Origin: Microbacterium sp. VKM Ac-2923
Lineage (GTDB): Bacteria > Actinomycetota > Actinomycetes > Actinomycetales > Microbacteriaceae
Direction of reading: 5' to 3'
DNA length: 64,000 nt
Assembly (NCBI RefSeq): GCF_022815605.1
Contig: NZ_JALGRP010000002.1
Coordinates: 1 to 64,000, forward strand
Shown here: positions 27,632 to 36,066 of the stretch, piece by piece
Layout of the letters: every line of letters starts with the position of its first letter
Position numbering within the stretch: the stretch's first letter is position 1
The notes under the pieces: generated by a model
Told to the model about the DNA's origin: nothing
What the model saw: only the letters and a program-made list of their open reading frames with translations
The model's database searches: none
Translations under genes and position numbers: made by a program

Positions 27632-28677
27632 GACACTCCCAACGGGGCGAGCAGATAGTAGGTCACGAGCGCCGCCGTGGCCGACGGCAGGATCGAGTCG
27701 AGGCGGTCGAGCACGCCGCCGTGCCCGGGCAGCCACGAACTCATGTCCTTGATGCCCAGATCACGCTTCACCATCGACTCGCCGAGGTCGCCGACGGTGG
27801 CGGTGGCGAGCACGACCGCGCCGAAGATCAACCCCGCCCACCAGGGGACCTGCAGCATGAACACGGCGAGCAGAGCGCCGGCGACGAGAGCGGCGACGCA
27901 GGCGCCGGCGAAGCCCTCCCACGTCTTCTTGGGACTGATCCGAGGGGCCATCGGATGCCGTCCACCCCGGCCGAAGGTGAGCCCCGACACGTAGGCCCCG
28001 GTGTCGGCGGCGACGGCGAGGATGATGAACGCGAGGACCCACCATTCGCCGCGGAGCTGGGCGAGCAGCACCACCGCCATGCTGGTGAGGAAGGGCACGT
28101 ACAACTGCACGAACCCTGCGACCAGCACGTCCCCGATGACGTCGATCGGCGCCCGACCGTCGGCGGTGAACATCTGCGCGGTCAAGCGCCACACGATGAC
28201 GACCACCACAGCGACGAGGGCGGCGATCCAATGCACCCACGGCCCGAGGAAGAATCCGCTGAGCAGGAGCAGCGAGCCCATCACGAGTTGCGGAACGACG
28301 TCCACACGGCGTCCGGCGACCTGGAGGGCTCGGGAGAACTCCAGCACCCCGAGAACCATGGCCGCTCCCGCGAAGAAGACGAACAGCCACTTGACAAAGA
28401 TGAGCGAGGCGACAAGCACCGCGCCGATTCCGACACCGATCACGGTCGCGACGATGAGGTCGCGACCGGTGCGCTGCTTCAGCCGTTCGTTCGCTTGGCC
28501 GAACTCGGCCCGGGCGTGAGCGATGTGCTGCTCGGCATCCGTGCGCATGGCGCGCAGCTGCGACTCGATCGCCGTCACGCCCTCTCCGGTGATCGCTGAA
28601 CGGCGCGCCGTCGCTTCCCGGCGGGAGTCGGGCGGATCGACCGGCTGATCCTCGCCGATCTCAGGGGCATCGGTCAT
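27628..28677 (-). CDS. cdsA: Phosphatidate cytidylyltransferase (CDP-diacylglycerol synthase)
   Basis: CdsA makes CDP-diacylglycerol from CTP and phosphatidic acid, the branch point of phospholipid synthesis. The membrane protein has 349 residues; an extra soluble N-terminus of about 70 residues precedes the membrane domain of seven or eight segments. The family signature is complete: SPKKTWEGFAGA, then GDLGESMVKRDLGIKDM and LPGHGGVLDRLDS near the C-terminus with the metal-binding acids. The ATG lies five bases after the frr stop; the stop overlaps the next gene by four bases. Confidence 0.95.
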   Translation of the reverse strand: MTDAPEIGEDQPVDPPDSRREATARRSAITGEGVTAIESQLRAMRTDAEQHIAHARAEFGQANERLKQRTGRDLIVATVIGVGIGAVLVASLIFVKWLFVFFAGAAMVLGVLEFSRALQVAGRRVDVVPQLVMGSLLLLSGFFLGPWVHWIAALVAVVVVIVWRLTAQMFTADGRAPIDVIGDVLVAGFVQLYVPFLTSMAVVLLAQLRGEWWVLAFIILAVAADTGAYVSGLTFGRGGRHPMAPRISPKKTWEGFAGACVAALVAGALLAVFMLQVPWWAGLIFGAVVLATATVGDLGESMVKRDLGIKDMSSWLPGHGGVLDRLDSILPSATAALVTYYLLAPLGVS

Positions 28678-28682
28678 GCGGG

Positions 28683-29237
28683 TCAGACCTCGAGCAGCTC
28701 AGCCTCTTTGCGCTTCAGCGCCTCGTCGATCTGGTCGACGTGCGTGCGCGTGACGGTGTCGAGCTCCTTCTCAGCGCGGACGAGCTCGTCTTCGCCGACG
28801 TCGCTCTTGAGAGCGTCGAGGTCGTCCTTGGCCTTGCGGCGCAGGTTGCGCACCTGCACCTTGGCGTCTTCGCCCTTACCGCGCACGATCTTGACGTACT
28901 CTTTGCGACGGTCCTGAGTGAGCTCGGGCATGGTGACGCGCACGATGGTGCCGTCGTTGGTGGGGTTCACGCCCAGATTGGGCATGTCGCGGATGGCCTG
29001 CTCGATGGCCTTCAACGCCGACTTGTCATAGGGGTTTACGACGAGCGTGCGCGCCTCGGGGTTGTTCAGCGACGCGAGCTGCGCCAGAGGGGTCGGCGAT
29101 CCGTAATAGTCGACCAGCACCTTCTGGAACATCTGGGGGTTCGCGCGCCCGGTACGGACGGTCGCGAAGTCCTCCTTGGCGGCCTCCACGGCGCGATCCA
29201 TGCGCGCTCCGGCATCGGCGAGGACATCGGCGATCAC
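28683..29237 (-). CDS. frr: Ribosome recycling factor
   Basis: RRF splits post-termination ribosomes together with EF-G. The 184-residue length is standard, with the tRNA-mimic signatures [30 protein letters not shown] and the C-terminal helical part including [21 protein letters not shown]. The start is GTG with GGAG eight bases upstream. It is separated from pyrH by a perfect hairpin and is followed by cdsA after five bases, the usual frr-cdsA order. Confidence 0.97.
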   Translation of the reverse strand: MIADVLADAGARMDRAVEAAKEDFATVRTGRANPQMFQKVLVDYYGSPTPLAQLASLNNPEARTLVVNPYDKSALKAIEQAIRDMPNLGVNPTNDGTIVRVTMPELTQDRRKEYVKIVRGKGEDAKVQVRNLRRKAKDDLDALKSDVGEDELVRAEKELDTVTRTHVDQIDEALKRKEAELLEV

Positions 29238-29277
29238 GGTGACTCCATTCGTTGGGACTGACGTCTCAGTCTAGCCG

Positions 29278-29307
29278 CGTGCGGGCCCGGCTTCCCGGGC
29301 CCGCACG
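29278..29307 (-). terminator. Terminator-like hairpin between pyrH and frr
   Basis: CGTGCGGGCCCG (29278-29289) and its exact complement (29296-29307) form a 12-bp stem with a six-base loop, five bases after the pyrH stop. No T run follows, so it may attenuate rather than stop transcription into frr. Confidence 0.65.
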
Positions 29308-29312
29308 GCGCG

Positions 29313-30032
29313 TCACGTGGTGACGAGCGTGCCCATCGTCTCGCCGAGGAGGGCGCGGGTGACGTTGCCGGCGGGCTCCATGCCGAACACGCGCATGTCC
29401 ATGCCGTTGTCCATGCAGAGGCTGAAGGCGGTGGAATCGACAACCTTCAGGCCCTTCTGCAGAGCGTCGTTGTAGGTCAGGTGATCGAGCCGGGTGGCGC
29501 TCGGGTCGACTCGCGGGTCGGCCGTGTAGACACCGTCGACGCCGTTCTTCGCGACGAGCACCTCGGTCGCGCCGATCTCGAGCGCGCGCTGCGCCGCGAC
29601 GGTGTCGGTCGAGAAGTACGGCAGTCCCGCGCCGGCGCCGAAGATGACGACGCGCCCCTTCTCGAGGTGGCGCACGGCGCGACGCGGGATGTAGGGCTCG
29701 GCGACCTGGGTCATCGAGATCGCCGACTGGACGCGGGTAGCCGCTCCCGCCTGCTCGAGGAAGTCCTGGAGCGCGAGGGAGTTCATCACGGTGCCGAGCA
29801 TGCCCATGTAGTCGGCGCGCCCGCGGTCCATGCCGCGCTGGCTCAGCTCGGCGCCGCGGAAGAAATTGCCTCCACCGACCACGATCGCGATCTCGACACG
29901 GTCCACCGCCTCGGCGATCTCCCGCGCGATCTGACTCACGACATCCGGGTTCACGCCCAACTGGCCGCCCCCGAACGCCTCCCCCGACAGCTTCAGCAGT
30001 ACTCGGCGCCGCGTGCTGGCTTCATCGATCAC
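29313..30032 (-). CDS. pyrH: Uridylate kinase
   Basis: PyrH phosphorylates UMP to UDP in pyrimidine nucleotide synthesis. The 239-residue protein has the amino-acid-kinase fold with [11 protein letters not shown], the [10 protein letters not shown] phosphate-binding loop, [19 protein letters not shown] (UMP contact helix), and [20 protein letters not shown]. The GTG start follows GAGG by nine bases. It lies between tsf, from which a strong terminator separates it, and frr. Confidence 0.97.
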   Translation of the reverse strand: MIDEASTRRRVLLKLSGEAFGGGQLGVNPDVVSQIAREIAEAVDRVEIAIVVGGGNFFRGAELSQRGMDRGRADYMGMLGTVMNSLALQDFLEQAGAATRVQSAISMTQVAEPYIPRRAVRHLEKGRVVIFGAGAGLPYFSTDTVAAQRALEIGATEVLVAKNGVDGVYTADPRVDPSATRLDHLTYNDALQKGLKVVDSTAFSLCMDNGMDMRVFGMEPAGNVTRALLGETMGTLVTT

Positions 30033-30105
30033 GTGTGGTGTCCTCTCGTCTTGAACAAATTAGCTTCCCGCCCGCGCCGACCGATACGACCCCCGGGCAG
30101 GGAAA

Positions 30106-30135
30106 AGGCCCGGGATGCCATGGCATCCCGGGCCT
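30106..30135 (-). terminator. tsf terminator, palindrome containing an inverted GGATGCC pair
   Basis: A 30-base perfect palindrome (15 bases AGGCCCGGGATGCCA and their complement) 13 bases past the tsf stop; on the minus strand it is followed by TTTT. The GGATGCC at 30113 and GGCATCC at 30122 face each other in the stem. Confidence 0.85.
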
Positions 30136-30148
30136 CGTCATACGCGGG

Positions 30149-30976
30149 TTACGCGCCGACCTTGAAGCGGGCGAAGTCGGTCAGGGTGAGACCGGCGTCG
30201 GACGCGACCTTCGCGACGGACAGCTTGTTGTCCTTCGCGTAGTCCTGGTCGAGGAGCGAAACCTGCTTGAAGAACGCGTTCACGCGTCCCTCGACGATCT
30301 TCGGCAGCGCGGCCTCGGGCTTGCCCTCGTTGCGCGAGATCTCGGTGACGATCTCGCGCTCCTTGTCGACGTCTGCCTCGGGCACGGCGTCGCGGGTGAG
30401 GTACGAGGGGTTGGCGAACGAGATGTGCTGAGCGATGGAGCGCGCCGTTTCGGCGTCGTCACCCGTGTACGCGAGGACCACGCCGACCTGCGGGGGCAGG
30501 TCCTTGCTGGTCTTGTGCAGGTAGACCTCGAACTTGTCGCCCGAGATCGTGCGCACGCGACGCAGTTCGACCTTCTCGCCGATGATGGCGGCCTCGTCGG
30601 AGATGAGCTGCTCGACGGTCTTGCCGTCGGCGTCGGCGGCCAGCGCGGACTCGACCGAGTCGGCACCGGCGGCGGCGGCCGCGTCGACGACCTTGTCGGC
30701 CAGAGCGATGAAGCGCTCGTTCTTGGCGACGAAGTCGGTCTCGCAGGCGAGCTCGAGCAGCGTCACGGTGCCACCGACCTCGCGAGCGGCGACGAGGCCC
30801 TCGCTGGTCGAACGGTCGGCGCGCTTGGCGTTGCCCTTGGCACCCTTGAGGCGCAGGATCTCGACGGCCTTCTCGACGTCGCCGTCAGCCTCTTCGAGCG
30901 CCTTCTTGGTGTCGACCATGCCGGTGCCGAGCTGCTCGCGCAGCGCCTTGATGTCGGCGATCGTGAAGTTTGCCAT
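30149..30976 (-). CDS. tsf: Translation elongation factor Ts
   Basis: EF-Ts recycles EF-Tu by exchanging GDP for GTP. The 275-residue protein opens with the UBA-like domain IKALREQLGTGMVDTKKALEE, followed by the conserved ELACETDFVAKNERF contact to EF-Tu, then the core and dimerisation subdomains. The ATG at 30976 is preceded by AAGGAGA at about ten bases; an in-frame extension upstream is not conserved in the family and is rejected. It follows rpsB, the classic rpsB-tsf pair, across a structured 154-base spacer. Confidence 0.97.
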   Translation of the reverse strand: MANFTIADIKALREQLGTGMVDTKKALEEADGDVEKAVEILRLKGAKGNAKRADRSTSEGLVAAREVGGTVTLLELACETDFVAKNERFIALADKVVDAAAAAGADSVESALAADADGKTVEQLISDEAAIIGEKVELRRVRTISGDKFEVYLHKTSKDLPPQVGVVLAYTGDDAETARSIAQHISFANPSYLTRDAVPEADVDKEREIVTEISRNEGKPEAALPKIVEGRVNAFFKQVSLLDQDYAKDNKLSVAKVASDAGLTLTDFARFKVGA

Positions 30977-31016
30977 GGTGTGGCGGTCTCCTTGTCGTTT
31001 CGTTCTCGATGTGAGC

Positions 31017-31071
31017 CCGGCGGGGCCGTGTCGCCGTCCTCCGGAGGAGGCGGCTGTCACGACCCCGCCGG
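31017..31071 (-). other. Long hairpin between rpsB and tsf
   Basis: CCGGCGGGGCCGTG (31017-31030) pairs with 31058-31071 over 14 positions with one mismatch, and the inner part (31033-31054) is itself a near-palindrome. No T run follows. It may tune the rpsB:tsf ratio or protect the tsf mRNA 5' end. Confidence 0.5.
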
Positions 31072-31090
31072 ATCGTAGCCTGTGCGGGTG

Positions 31091-31122
31091 GCGCGTCGTT
31101 CACGCGGAGGAGAACGACGCGC
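31091..31122 (-). terminator. Hairpin just after rpsB
   Basis: GCGCGTCGTT (31091-31100) and AACGACGCGC (31113-31122) form a 10-bp perfect stem, eight bases after the rpsB stop. It is probably a partial terminator, since tsf is usually co-transcribed. Confidence 0.5.
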
Positions 31123-31130
31123 CTCGCGGC

Positions 31131-32114
31131 TTACTTGCTGTCGGCGGCCTCGGCGTCGGCGACCTCGGTCGCGCTCTCGCCCGACTCGGCGGCGACGGCC
31201 TCGTCGTGAGCCTCGGCGCCGGCGGCGTCGTCAGCGGACTCGGTCGCGGCCTGACCCTCGGCGGCCTGCTCGTCGGCGACGAGCTCGGACTCCTCGGAGC
31301 TCGCCTCGGCGGCGTCGGCGACCTTCTCGGTCTCGGCGGAGGACTGCTCCGGTGCACCCGACTCGAGCAGGTCGCGCTCCCACTCGGCGAGGGGCTCGGC
31401 GGCCTCTTCCTCACCGGCGGGCTGGTGACGCTGGATGAGGCCCTCGGCGGCGGCGTCGGCGATGATGCGCGTGAGCAGGCTCACCGAGCGGATCGCGTCG
31501 TCGTTGCCGGGGATCGGGTACTGGAACTCGTCGGGGTCGGCGTTCGTGTCGAGGATGCCGATCACGGGGATGCCGAGCTTCTTGGCCTCGTCGACCGCGA
31601 GGTGCTCGCGCTTGGCGTCAACGACCCAGATGGCCGACGGGGTCTTCTGCAGGTTGCGGATACCACCGAGGGACTTGTGCAGCTTGTCGAGCTCGCGCTT
31701 CTTGAGCAGCAGTTCCTTCTTGGTGAAGCCGCTCTCGGCGGGGTTCTCGTAGTCGAGCTCCTCGAGCTCCTTCATGCGGGCGAGGCGCTTGGACACCGTC
31801 TGGAAGTTGGTGAGGAGGCCACCGAGCCAGCGCTGGTTGACGTAGGGCTGGCCCACGCGGGTGGCCTGCTCGGCCAGGACTTCCTGCGCCTGCTTCTTGG
31901 TACCGACGAAGAGGATGGTGCCGCCGTGGGCGACCGTCTCCTTGACGAACTCGTACGCCTTGTCGATGTACCCGAGCGACTGCTGCAGGTCGATGATGTG
32001 GATGCCGGAGCGCTCCGTGAGGATGAAGCGCTTCACCTTCGGGTTCCACCGGCGGGTCTGGTGTCCGAAGTGAACGCCGCTGTCGAGCAGCTGGCGGATG
32101 GTGACGACGGCCAT
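31131..32114 (-). CDS. rpsB: 30S ribosomal protein uS2 with a long acidic tail
   Basis: The first ~235 residues are a standard uS2 ([71 protein letters not shown]). The remaining ~90 residues are a low-complexity Ala/Glu/Ser/Asp tail with almost no basic residues, far beyond the family norm of about 250. The ATG at 32114 has GGAG eight bases upstream; the 69 upstream codons in frame are rejected. Upstream lies a 304-base gap with palindromes and a possible -10. It heads the rpsB-tsf unit. Confidence 0.96.
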   Translation of the reverse strand: MAVVTIRQLLDSGVHFGHQTRRWNPKVKRFILTERSGIHIIDLQQSLGYIDKAYEFVKETVAHGGTILFVGTKKQAQEVLAEQATRVGQPYVNQRWLGGLLTNFQTVSKRLARMKELEELDYENPAESGFTKKELLLKKRELDKLHKSLGGIRNLQKTPSAIWVVDAKREHLAVDEAKKLGIPVIGILDTNADPDEFQYPIPGNDDAIRSVSLLTRIIADAAAEGLIQRHQPAGEEEAAEPLAEWERDLLESGAPEQSSAETEKVADAAEASSEESELVADEQAAEGQAATESADDAAGAEAHDEAVAAESGESATEVADAEAADSK

Positions 32115-32418
32115 GGTCGTACTCCTGTTTCTGGGCGCTTTCGCACCGTGGTTGTGGTTGTTCGCGTCAGGCGGTTGGCCCGACGAGCCTGGTGCCCGGC
32201 GCACACCCGCCACCCGCCGGAGCGGAGGACCATGGGGTGTGGATGCCACGCGGTGCACTGTCTCGGAAGACGGTGCGATGCGCTCTGGGCACGCGGAGTC
32301 ATCCCGACATGCGGGATGCATCCCCCAGCATACAGGACGCCTCCTCCCCGCCGCGTGTCCGTCCCCGGCCCGTCTCGACGCGACCCGGAGAGCTCCGTCG
32401 GCACGTCAGACTCTGCCG
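32115..32418. other. Non-coding gap upstream of rpsB with palindromes and a candidate promoter
   Basis: No gene is supported in these 304 bases. On the minus strand TATGCT (32327-32332) is a candidate -10 for rpsB, giving a leader of about 205 bases. Right downstream of it lie a 12-base palindrome GGGATGCATCCC (32313-32324) and an overlapping stem CATCCCG/CGGGATG (32300-32306 with 32312-32318); they could be a regulator site or a leader hairpin for feedback control by S2. One GGATGCC motif sits at 32241. Confidence 0.4.
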
Positions 32419-32892
32419 ATGATCTCGGCATCCCTTCGTTCTCTGGCATTCTTCGCGACGCTGCTGCTCGCCGTACACGATCCCCTCGCCGACCTCGGAT
32501 GGGTCTGGCCCGTCGATCAGGTCCGAGTGGTGCGCGCCTACGAGGCCCCCGCCCACGCCTACGGCCCGGGCCACCGGGGGATCGATCTGGCGTCTGGAGA
32601 CACGGTGCACTCCCCCGCCGACGGGTATATCGCGTTTGCGGGCCAGGTCGCGGGGCGATCGGTGGTCACCATCGATCACGGGGGTGGGCTCGTCACGACC
32701 CTCGAGCCCGTCGCATCCGACCTCGCGGTCGGCGATCGCGTCCCGCGGGGCGCGCCCGTGGGTCTGCTCGCGGCCGGCGGACACACCGCGCCCGGGACGC
32801 TGCACTTCGGGGTACGCCTGGACGGCGAGTACATCAACCCCTTACGGCTCCTCGGCGGCGTGCCGCGGGCGGTCCTGCTGCCGTGCTGTTGA
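32419..32892 (+). CDS. Short secreted M23 (LytM)-like peptidase domain protein with an incomplete active site
   Basis: A 157-residue protein with an N-terminal hydrophobic segment (residues ~6-20) and a LytM domain: GPGHRGIDLASG supplies zinc ligands His52 and Asp56, and TLHFGVRLDG carries His129. The canonical HxH motif needs a histidine at position 127, which is Thr here, so catalysis may be lost; related actinobacterial proteins share this and might bind peptidoglycan or regulate other hydrolases. I chose the ATG at 32419 because it opens the signal segment; the upstream in-frame region overlaps the rpsB leader. It diverges from rpsB and is convergent with the DUF3060 gene (10-base gap). 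It ends in two cysteines. Confidence 0.8.
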   Translation: MISASLRSLAFFATLLLAVHDPLADLGWVWPVDQVRVVRAYEAPAHAYGPGHRGIDLASGDTVHSPADGYIAFAGQVAGRSVVTIDHGGGLVTTLEPVASDLAVGDRVPRGAPVGLLAAGGHTAPGTLHFGVRLDGEYINPLRLLGGVPRAVLLPCC

Positions 32893-32902
32893 GGGCGCTC
32901 GA

Positions 32903-33508
32903 TCAGCGGATCGAGTTGCCGCTCCCTGAGACGACCGCCGACCCGACGCCTCCGCCGGAGCGCACGACGTTGTCCTGTCCGCGAACGGTGACCGAGGGGA
33001 TTCCCGTCATCGCCTCGGTCGTGGTGCGATCGCCCGAGATCTCGAGGCGGCCGATGCCCGCCGCCGAGGTCACGGTACCGTCGCTCCCCTCCACGACCAC
33101 GGTGTCGGCGCCGGCGATCTGCATGCGGATGCGGTCCCCTGAGATGCGGAGAGTGGTGACGGTCGCAGCCGACGCATCGACCGTGAGTGCGGAGCCGGAG
33201 ACGGTCAGCTCGCTGCAGGCGCCGGTGACGCGGAACGTCTGCTCGGCGCCGGACACGGTTTGAGCGCCGCCGTCTCCGCACGCGAGCTCGCCGATTCCCG
33301 GTGCGGGAGTCGTGGTGGCGGGCACCGGGGCGGCGGGGACGGGCGTGGCCGTCGACGAGGGGGCGGTGGGCAGCGTCGTCTGGCCGTCGAAGCCGGGCGG
33401 CAGGCGCGTTTCGACCGGGCGCGGCGCGGTGACGACGATGCATCCCGCCAAGAACGTCGCGAGGGCTGCCGCTCCGAGCGGCGCGAGGAGCAGGCGGCGG
33501 GAATGCAT
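32903..33508 (-). CDS. DUF3060 lipoprotein
   Basis: A 201-residue exported lipoprotein: signal peptide with lipobox ATFLAGC (Cys23), a Pro/Thr/Ala linker to about residue 70, then a DUF3060-type domain of short beta strands repeating GS/GD turns (TVSGSALTVDASAATV, RISGDRIRMQIAGADTV, RLEISGDRTTTEA, VTVRGQDNVVRSGGG), most likely a small beta helix. Two cysteines (LACGDGG, TGACSEL) may pair. Function unknown. TACCGT stands six bases before the ATG, suiting a leaderless transcript. Confidence 0.8.
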   Translation of the reverse strand: MHSRRLLLAPLGAAALATFLAGCIVVTAPRPVETRLPPGFDGQTTLPTAPSSTATPVPAAPVPATTTPAPGIGELACGDGGAQTVSGAEQTFRVTGACSELTVSGSALTVDASAATVTTLRISGDRIRMQIAGADTVVVEGSDGTVTSAAGIGRLEISGDRTTTEAMTGIPSVTVRGQDNVVRSGGGVGSAVVSGSGNSIR

Positions 33509-33514
33509 GGTTTC

Positions 33515-33520
33515 ACGGTA
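33515..33520 (-). promoter_or_regulatory. -10 box for leaderless DUF3060 lipoprotein mRNA
   Basis: TACCGT on the minus strand, then GAAACC, then the ATG at 33508. Confidence 0.45.
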
Positions 33521-33606
33521 GAGCCCGTGGCAGAGGGTCGCCAGGGGGACGTCTCCCGCCGAGGATGAGCGACGCAGGGGGTCGGCGCGCGACGCGGCCC
33601 GGCCCG

Positions 33607-34575
33607 TCAGGCCCGCGGATGCGCGAGCCGGTAGGCCTCACGCAGGCGCTCCGCTGAGACGTGCGTGTAGATCTGCGTCGTGCCCAGGCTCGCGTGACCC
33701 AGGATCTCCTGCACGGCGCGCAGGTCGGCCCCGCCGTCCAGCAGATGCGTCGCCGCCGAATGGCGGAGGGCGTGCGGGCCCAGCACCTCGGCACCGACGC
33801 GAGGGGCGACGGTCCGCGAGACCAATGCGTGCACCGCGCGGGGGCCCAACCGACCGCCCTTAGCCCCCAGGAACACTGCGCGTGAGTCGGCGGTCCCCGC
33901 GTCACGGTCCGGTTGCGAAGGGTTATCGCTCGTGCGCGCCGCGGAGTCTTCGCCGGCGAACCGACGGGCCCACAGGACCGGACGAGCACGGACGAGGTAG
34001 GCCTGAAGAGCGTGTTCGGCGGGAAGGCCGAACGGCACGACCCGCTCCTTGTCGCCCTTACCGTGCAGCCGCAGTGTCCGGCGCTCGTGATCGATGTCAT
34101 CGAGGTCGAGACCGCAGATCTCCGACACCCGGGCCCCGGAGCCGTACAGCGTCTCGAGGAGTGCGTGATCGCGCAGGGCGATCGCGTCGCCATCAGCTGC
34201 CCGCACGGAGGCATCGGAGAGCACCGCGTCGAGAGCGTCGACGGTGGCCACCGCCGGAAGCGTACGCCCGCGCTTGGGCGACACCATCCGCTGGGACGGA
34301 TCCACCGTCACCAGCCCTTGCTCGGCCGCCCAGGCGAACAACCCGCGAACGGTCGAGGTACGCCGGGCGGCGGTGGCCTTCGACTGCCCCGCCTTCGTCG
34401 CCTGCCACTGCCACTCGCGCAGATCGTCGATGTCGATACCCGTGATCGCTCGATCACCCACCGCGGCGACCAAGGCGGCGAGGTCGGCTCGGTAGGCGCG
34501 CACGGTCGCGGGCGAAAGGCGCCGTACGTCGGCGACATGGGCGAGGTACCCCTCGACGACCTCCGATGTGCGCAT
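33607..34575 (-). CDS. xerC: Tyrosine recombinase XerC-type, with a 24-residue insertion
   Basis: A 322-residue tyrosine recombinase, likely one half of the XerCD pair that resolves chromosome dimers at dif. The catalytic set is complete: Arg149 (GSGARVSEICGL), Lys173 (HGKGDKERVVP), His268 and Arg271 (HALRHSAATHLL), His294 (LGHASLGTT) and Tyr303 (QIYTHV). Up to Lys173 the numbering equals E. coli XerD plus one; His268 is then 24 positions late because of an Asp/Ser/Ala-rich insert at about residues 205-232. The ATG at 34575 starts the SAM-like N-terminal domain; a 39-codon in-frame extension is rejected. An integrase of a mobile element is possible but the gene sits beside dprA/comM, as xerC does in many actinobacteria. 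Confidence 0.85.
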   Translation of the reverse strand: MRTSEVVEGYLAHVADVRRLSPATVRAYRADLAALVAAVGDRAITGIDIDDLREWQWQATKAGQSKATAARRTSTVRGLFAWAAEQGLVTVDPSQRMVSPKRGRTLPAVATVDALDAVLSDASVRAADGDAIALRDHALLETLYGSGARVSEICGLDLDDIDHERRTLRLHGKGDKERVVPFGLPAEHALQAYLVRARPVLWARRFAGEDSAARTSDNPSQPDRDAGTADSRAVFLGAKGGRLGPRAVHALVSRTVAPRVGAEVLGPHALRHSAATHLLDGGADLRAVQEILGHASLGTTQIYTHVSAERLREAYRLAHPRA

Positions 34576-34760
34576 TCGTCCAGCCTGCCCTGGTGCGAGC
34601 GTGGGACATGCGTCCCGCGCCGACTGACCGGCCATCGACGAGGGAGACCACGGAGCTCTCGTCGGACCGTCGCGCTGGTCAGCGGACGACATCCTGACCG
34701 AGCAACGGATCTCTCATACCGGCCGAGCGGCTCCACGCCCCTCCGATCCTGCCGGGAGCC

Positions 34761-34854
34761 GCGCCAGTGGTGACGCCCGCGTCAACGCCCCGATGAAGCG
34801 GAGGGCGGCGCCAGTGGTGATGCCCGCGTCAACGACCCGATGAAGCGAAGAGCG
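34761..34854. repeat. Two-copy 47-bp tandem repeat between dprA and xerC
   Basis: Copies at 34761-34807 and 34808-34854 differ at four positions. Both begin GCGCCAGTGGTGA and contain GCCCGCGTCAACG and CCCGATGAAGCG. The repeat fills part of the 318-base gap between the dprA stop (34894) and xerC start (34575), in which I see no gene. It could be a recent duplication; a role in xerC control is untested. Confidence 0.9.
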
Positions 34855-34893
34855 GCGGCGCCTGTGAGCGCCGAACCTCGGCCCACCCGTGCC

Positions 34894-36066
34894 TCACCCC
34901 GTCCGTCGCGCCTCCGCCGCGTCGCGATGGACCGTGCGCCACGCCCCGTCGTCGTCGCGCAGAACCCGGCCCTCCAGCTCGGCGAACCCCAGCAGGACCG
35001 CCGCTTCCTCAGGGGCGAGCCCGCTCCGACGGGCAACGTCGTCGGATGTGCGGCCCGTACGCGGTGACAGCGCGTCGAGCAGGCGGGTGGTGGCGTCGGT
35101 GCGGGCCTGCTCGCCCGCGGGGGGTGGTGCTCCCTGCTCGCCGATCATCTCGAGGACATCGGCCGAGGATGTGACGCACGCTCCATCGAACTCCCGGAGG
35201 ATGCGGTGGCACCCGGCGGACGCGGCACTGGTCACGGGACCGGGGACAGCACCGAGGGCCCGCCCCAGGGTCGCCGCATGTGCGGCGGTGTTCAGCGAGC
35301 CGCTGCGCCACCCCGCCTCGACGATCACGACCGCGTCGGCCATCGCCGCGATCAGACGGTTGCGGGCCAGGAAACGCCACTTGGTGGGTGCGGAACCGCA
35401 CGGTGTCTCGCTCCACACCGCTCCGGTGGCGGCGATCTGCGCGAGCAGGCCCTCGTGACCGCGGGGGTACGGACGATCGACACCGCCGGCCAGGAAGGCC
35501 ACCGTGGTGCCACCCGTCGACAGGGCCGCCCGGTGGCACGCACCGTCGATGCCGTACGCGGCCCCCGATACGACGGTCACACCCGCTCCCGCGAGGTCGG
35601 CCGCCAGATCGGCCGCCACTCCCTCGCCGTAGGCGGTGGACGCGCGAGCGCCGACCAGGGCCACGGCGGGCCGTTCAGCATCCGCCCCCGCGCCCCTCCG
35701 CCACAGCGCGATCGGCGCGTGCACGCCGAGGTCGTCGAGACGCGACGGCCATGCGGCATCGCCCGGCACGACGAGCGTCGCCCCGCAACGTCGGGCTGCG
35801 TCGAGGGCCGCCTCCACTGCCCCCGGCTGGAGACGAGGCATCCACCGCGCCCGCGCCCGTTGCACGCCCGGATCGGTGGAGTCGGCGATGTGACGCAGGG
35901 CCTCGGCCGCACCGAGCTCCGCGACGAACGCTCCGGCCGTGCCGTCGCCGGGCTCGACGAGAACACTCCACACCGCGCGGGCGTACGCGTCCTCGGCGGC
36001 GCGCGCCTCCGCACCGCGGACACCGCGCAAGGCCGCCGTCGCCGCGGCTGCATCGAGGGCGATCAC
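34894..36066 (-). CDS. dprA: DNA-processing protein DprA
   Basis: DprA loads RecA on incoming single-stranded DNA during natural transformation. The 390-residue protein has a degenerate N-terminal SAM-like region, then the Rossmann-like core with PAVALVGARASTAYG, VVSGAAYGIDGACHRAAL, VAFLAGGVDRPYPRGH, RFLARNRLIAAMADAVVIVEA and SGSLNTAAHAATLGRALGAVPG, and a C-terminal winged-helix domain. The GTG at 36066 overlaps the comM stop by GTGA. It forms the yraN-comM-dprA operon common in bacteria, including many with no shown competence. Confidence 0.94.
   Translation of the reverse strand: MIALDAAAATAALRGVRGAEARAAEDAYARAVWSVLVEPGDGTAGAFVAELGAAEALRHIADSTDPGVQRARARWMPRLQPGAVEAALDAARRCGATLVVPGDAAWPSRLDDLGVHAPIALWRRGAGADAERPAVALVGARASTAYGEGVAADLAADLAGAGVTVVSGAAYGIDGACHRAALSTGGTTVAFLAGGVDRPYPRGHEGLLAQIAATGAVWSETPCGSAPTKWRFLARNRLIAAMADAVVIVEAGWRSGSLNTAAHAATLGRALGAVPGPVTSAASAGCHRILREFDGACVTSSADVLEMIGEQGAPPPAGEQARTDATTRLLDALSPRTGRTSDDVARRSGLAPEEAAVLLGFAELEGRVLRDDDGAWRTVHRDAAEARRTG

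Noticed and set aside
32115..32418. A small RNA or riboswitch upstream of rpsB
   Set aside because: Palindromes are present but nothing matches a known riboswitch; S2 autoregulation is equally possible and untested.
30534..33263. A 909-codon plus-strand ORF across tsf, rpsB and the M23 gene
   Set aside because: It runs antisense to two ribosomal-operon genes and has low-complexity content; a shadow of high GC third positions.
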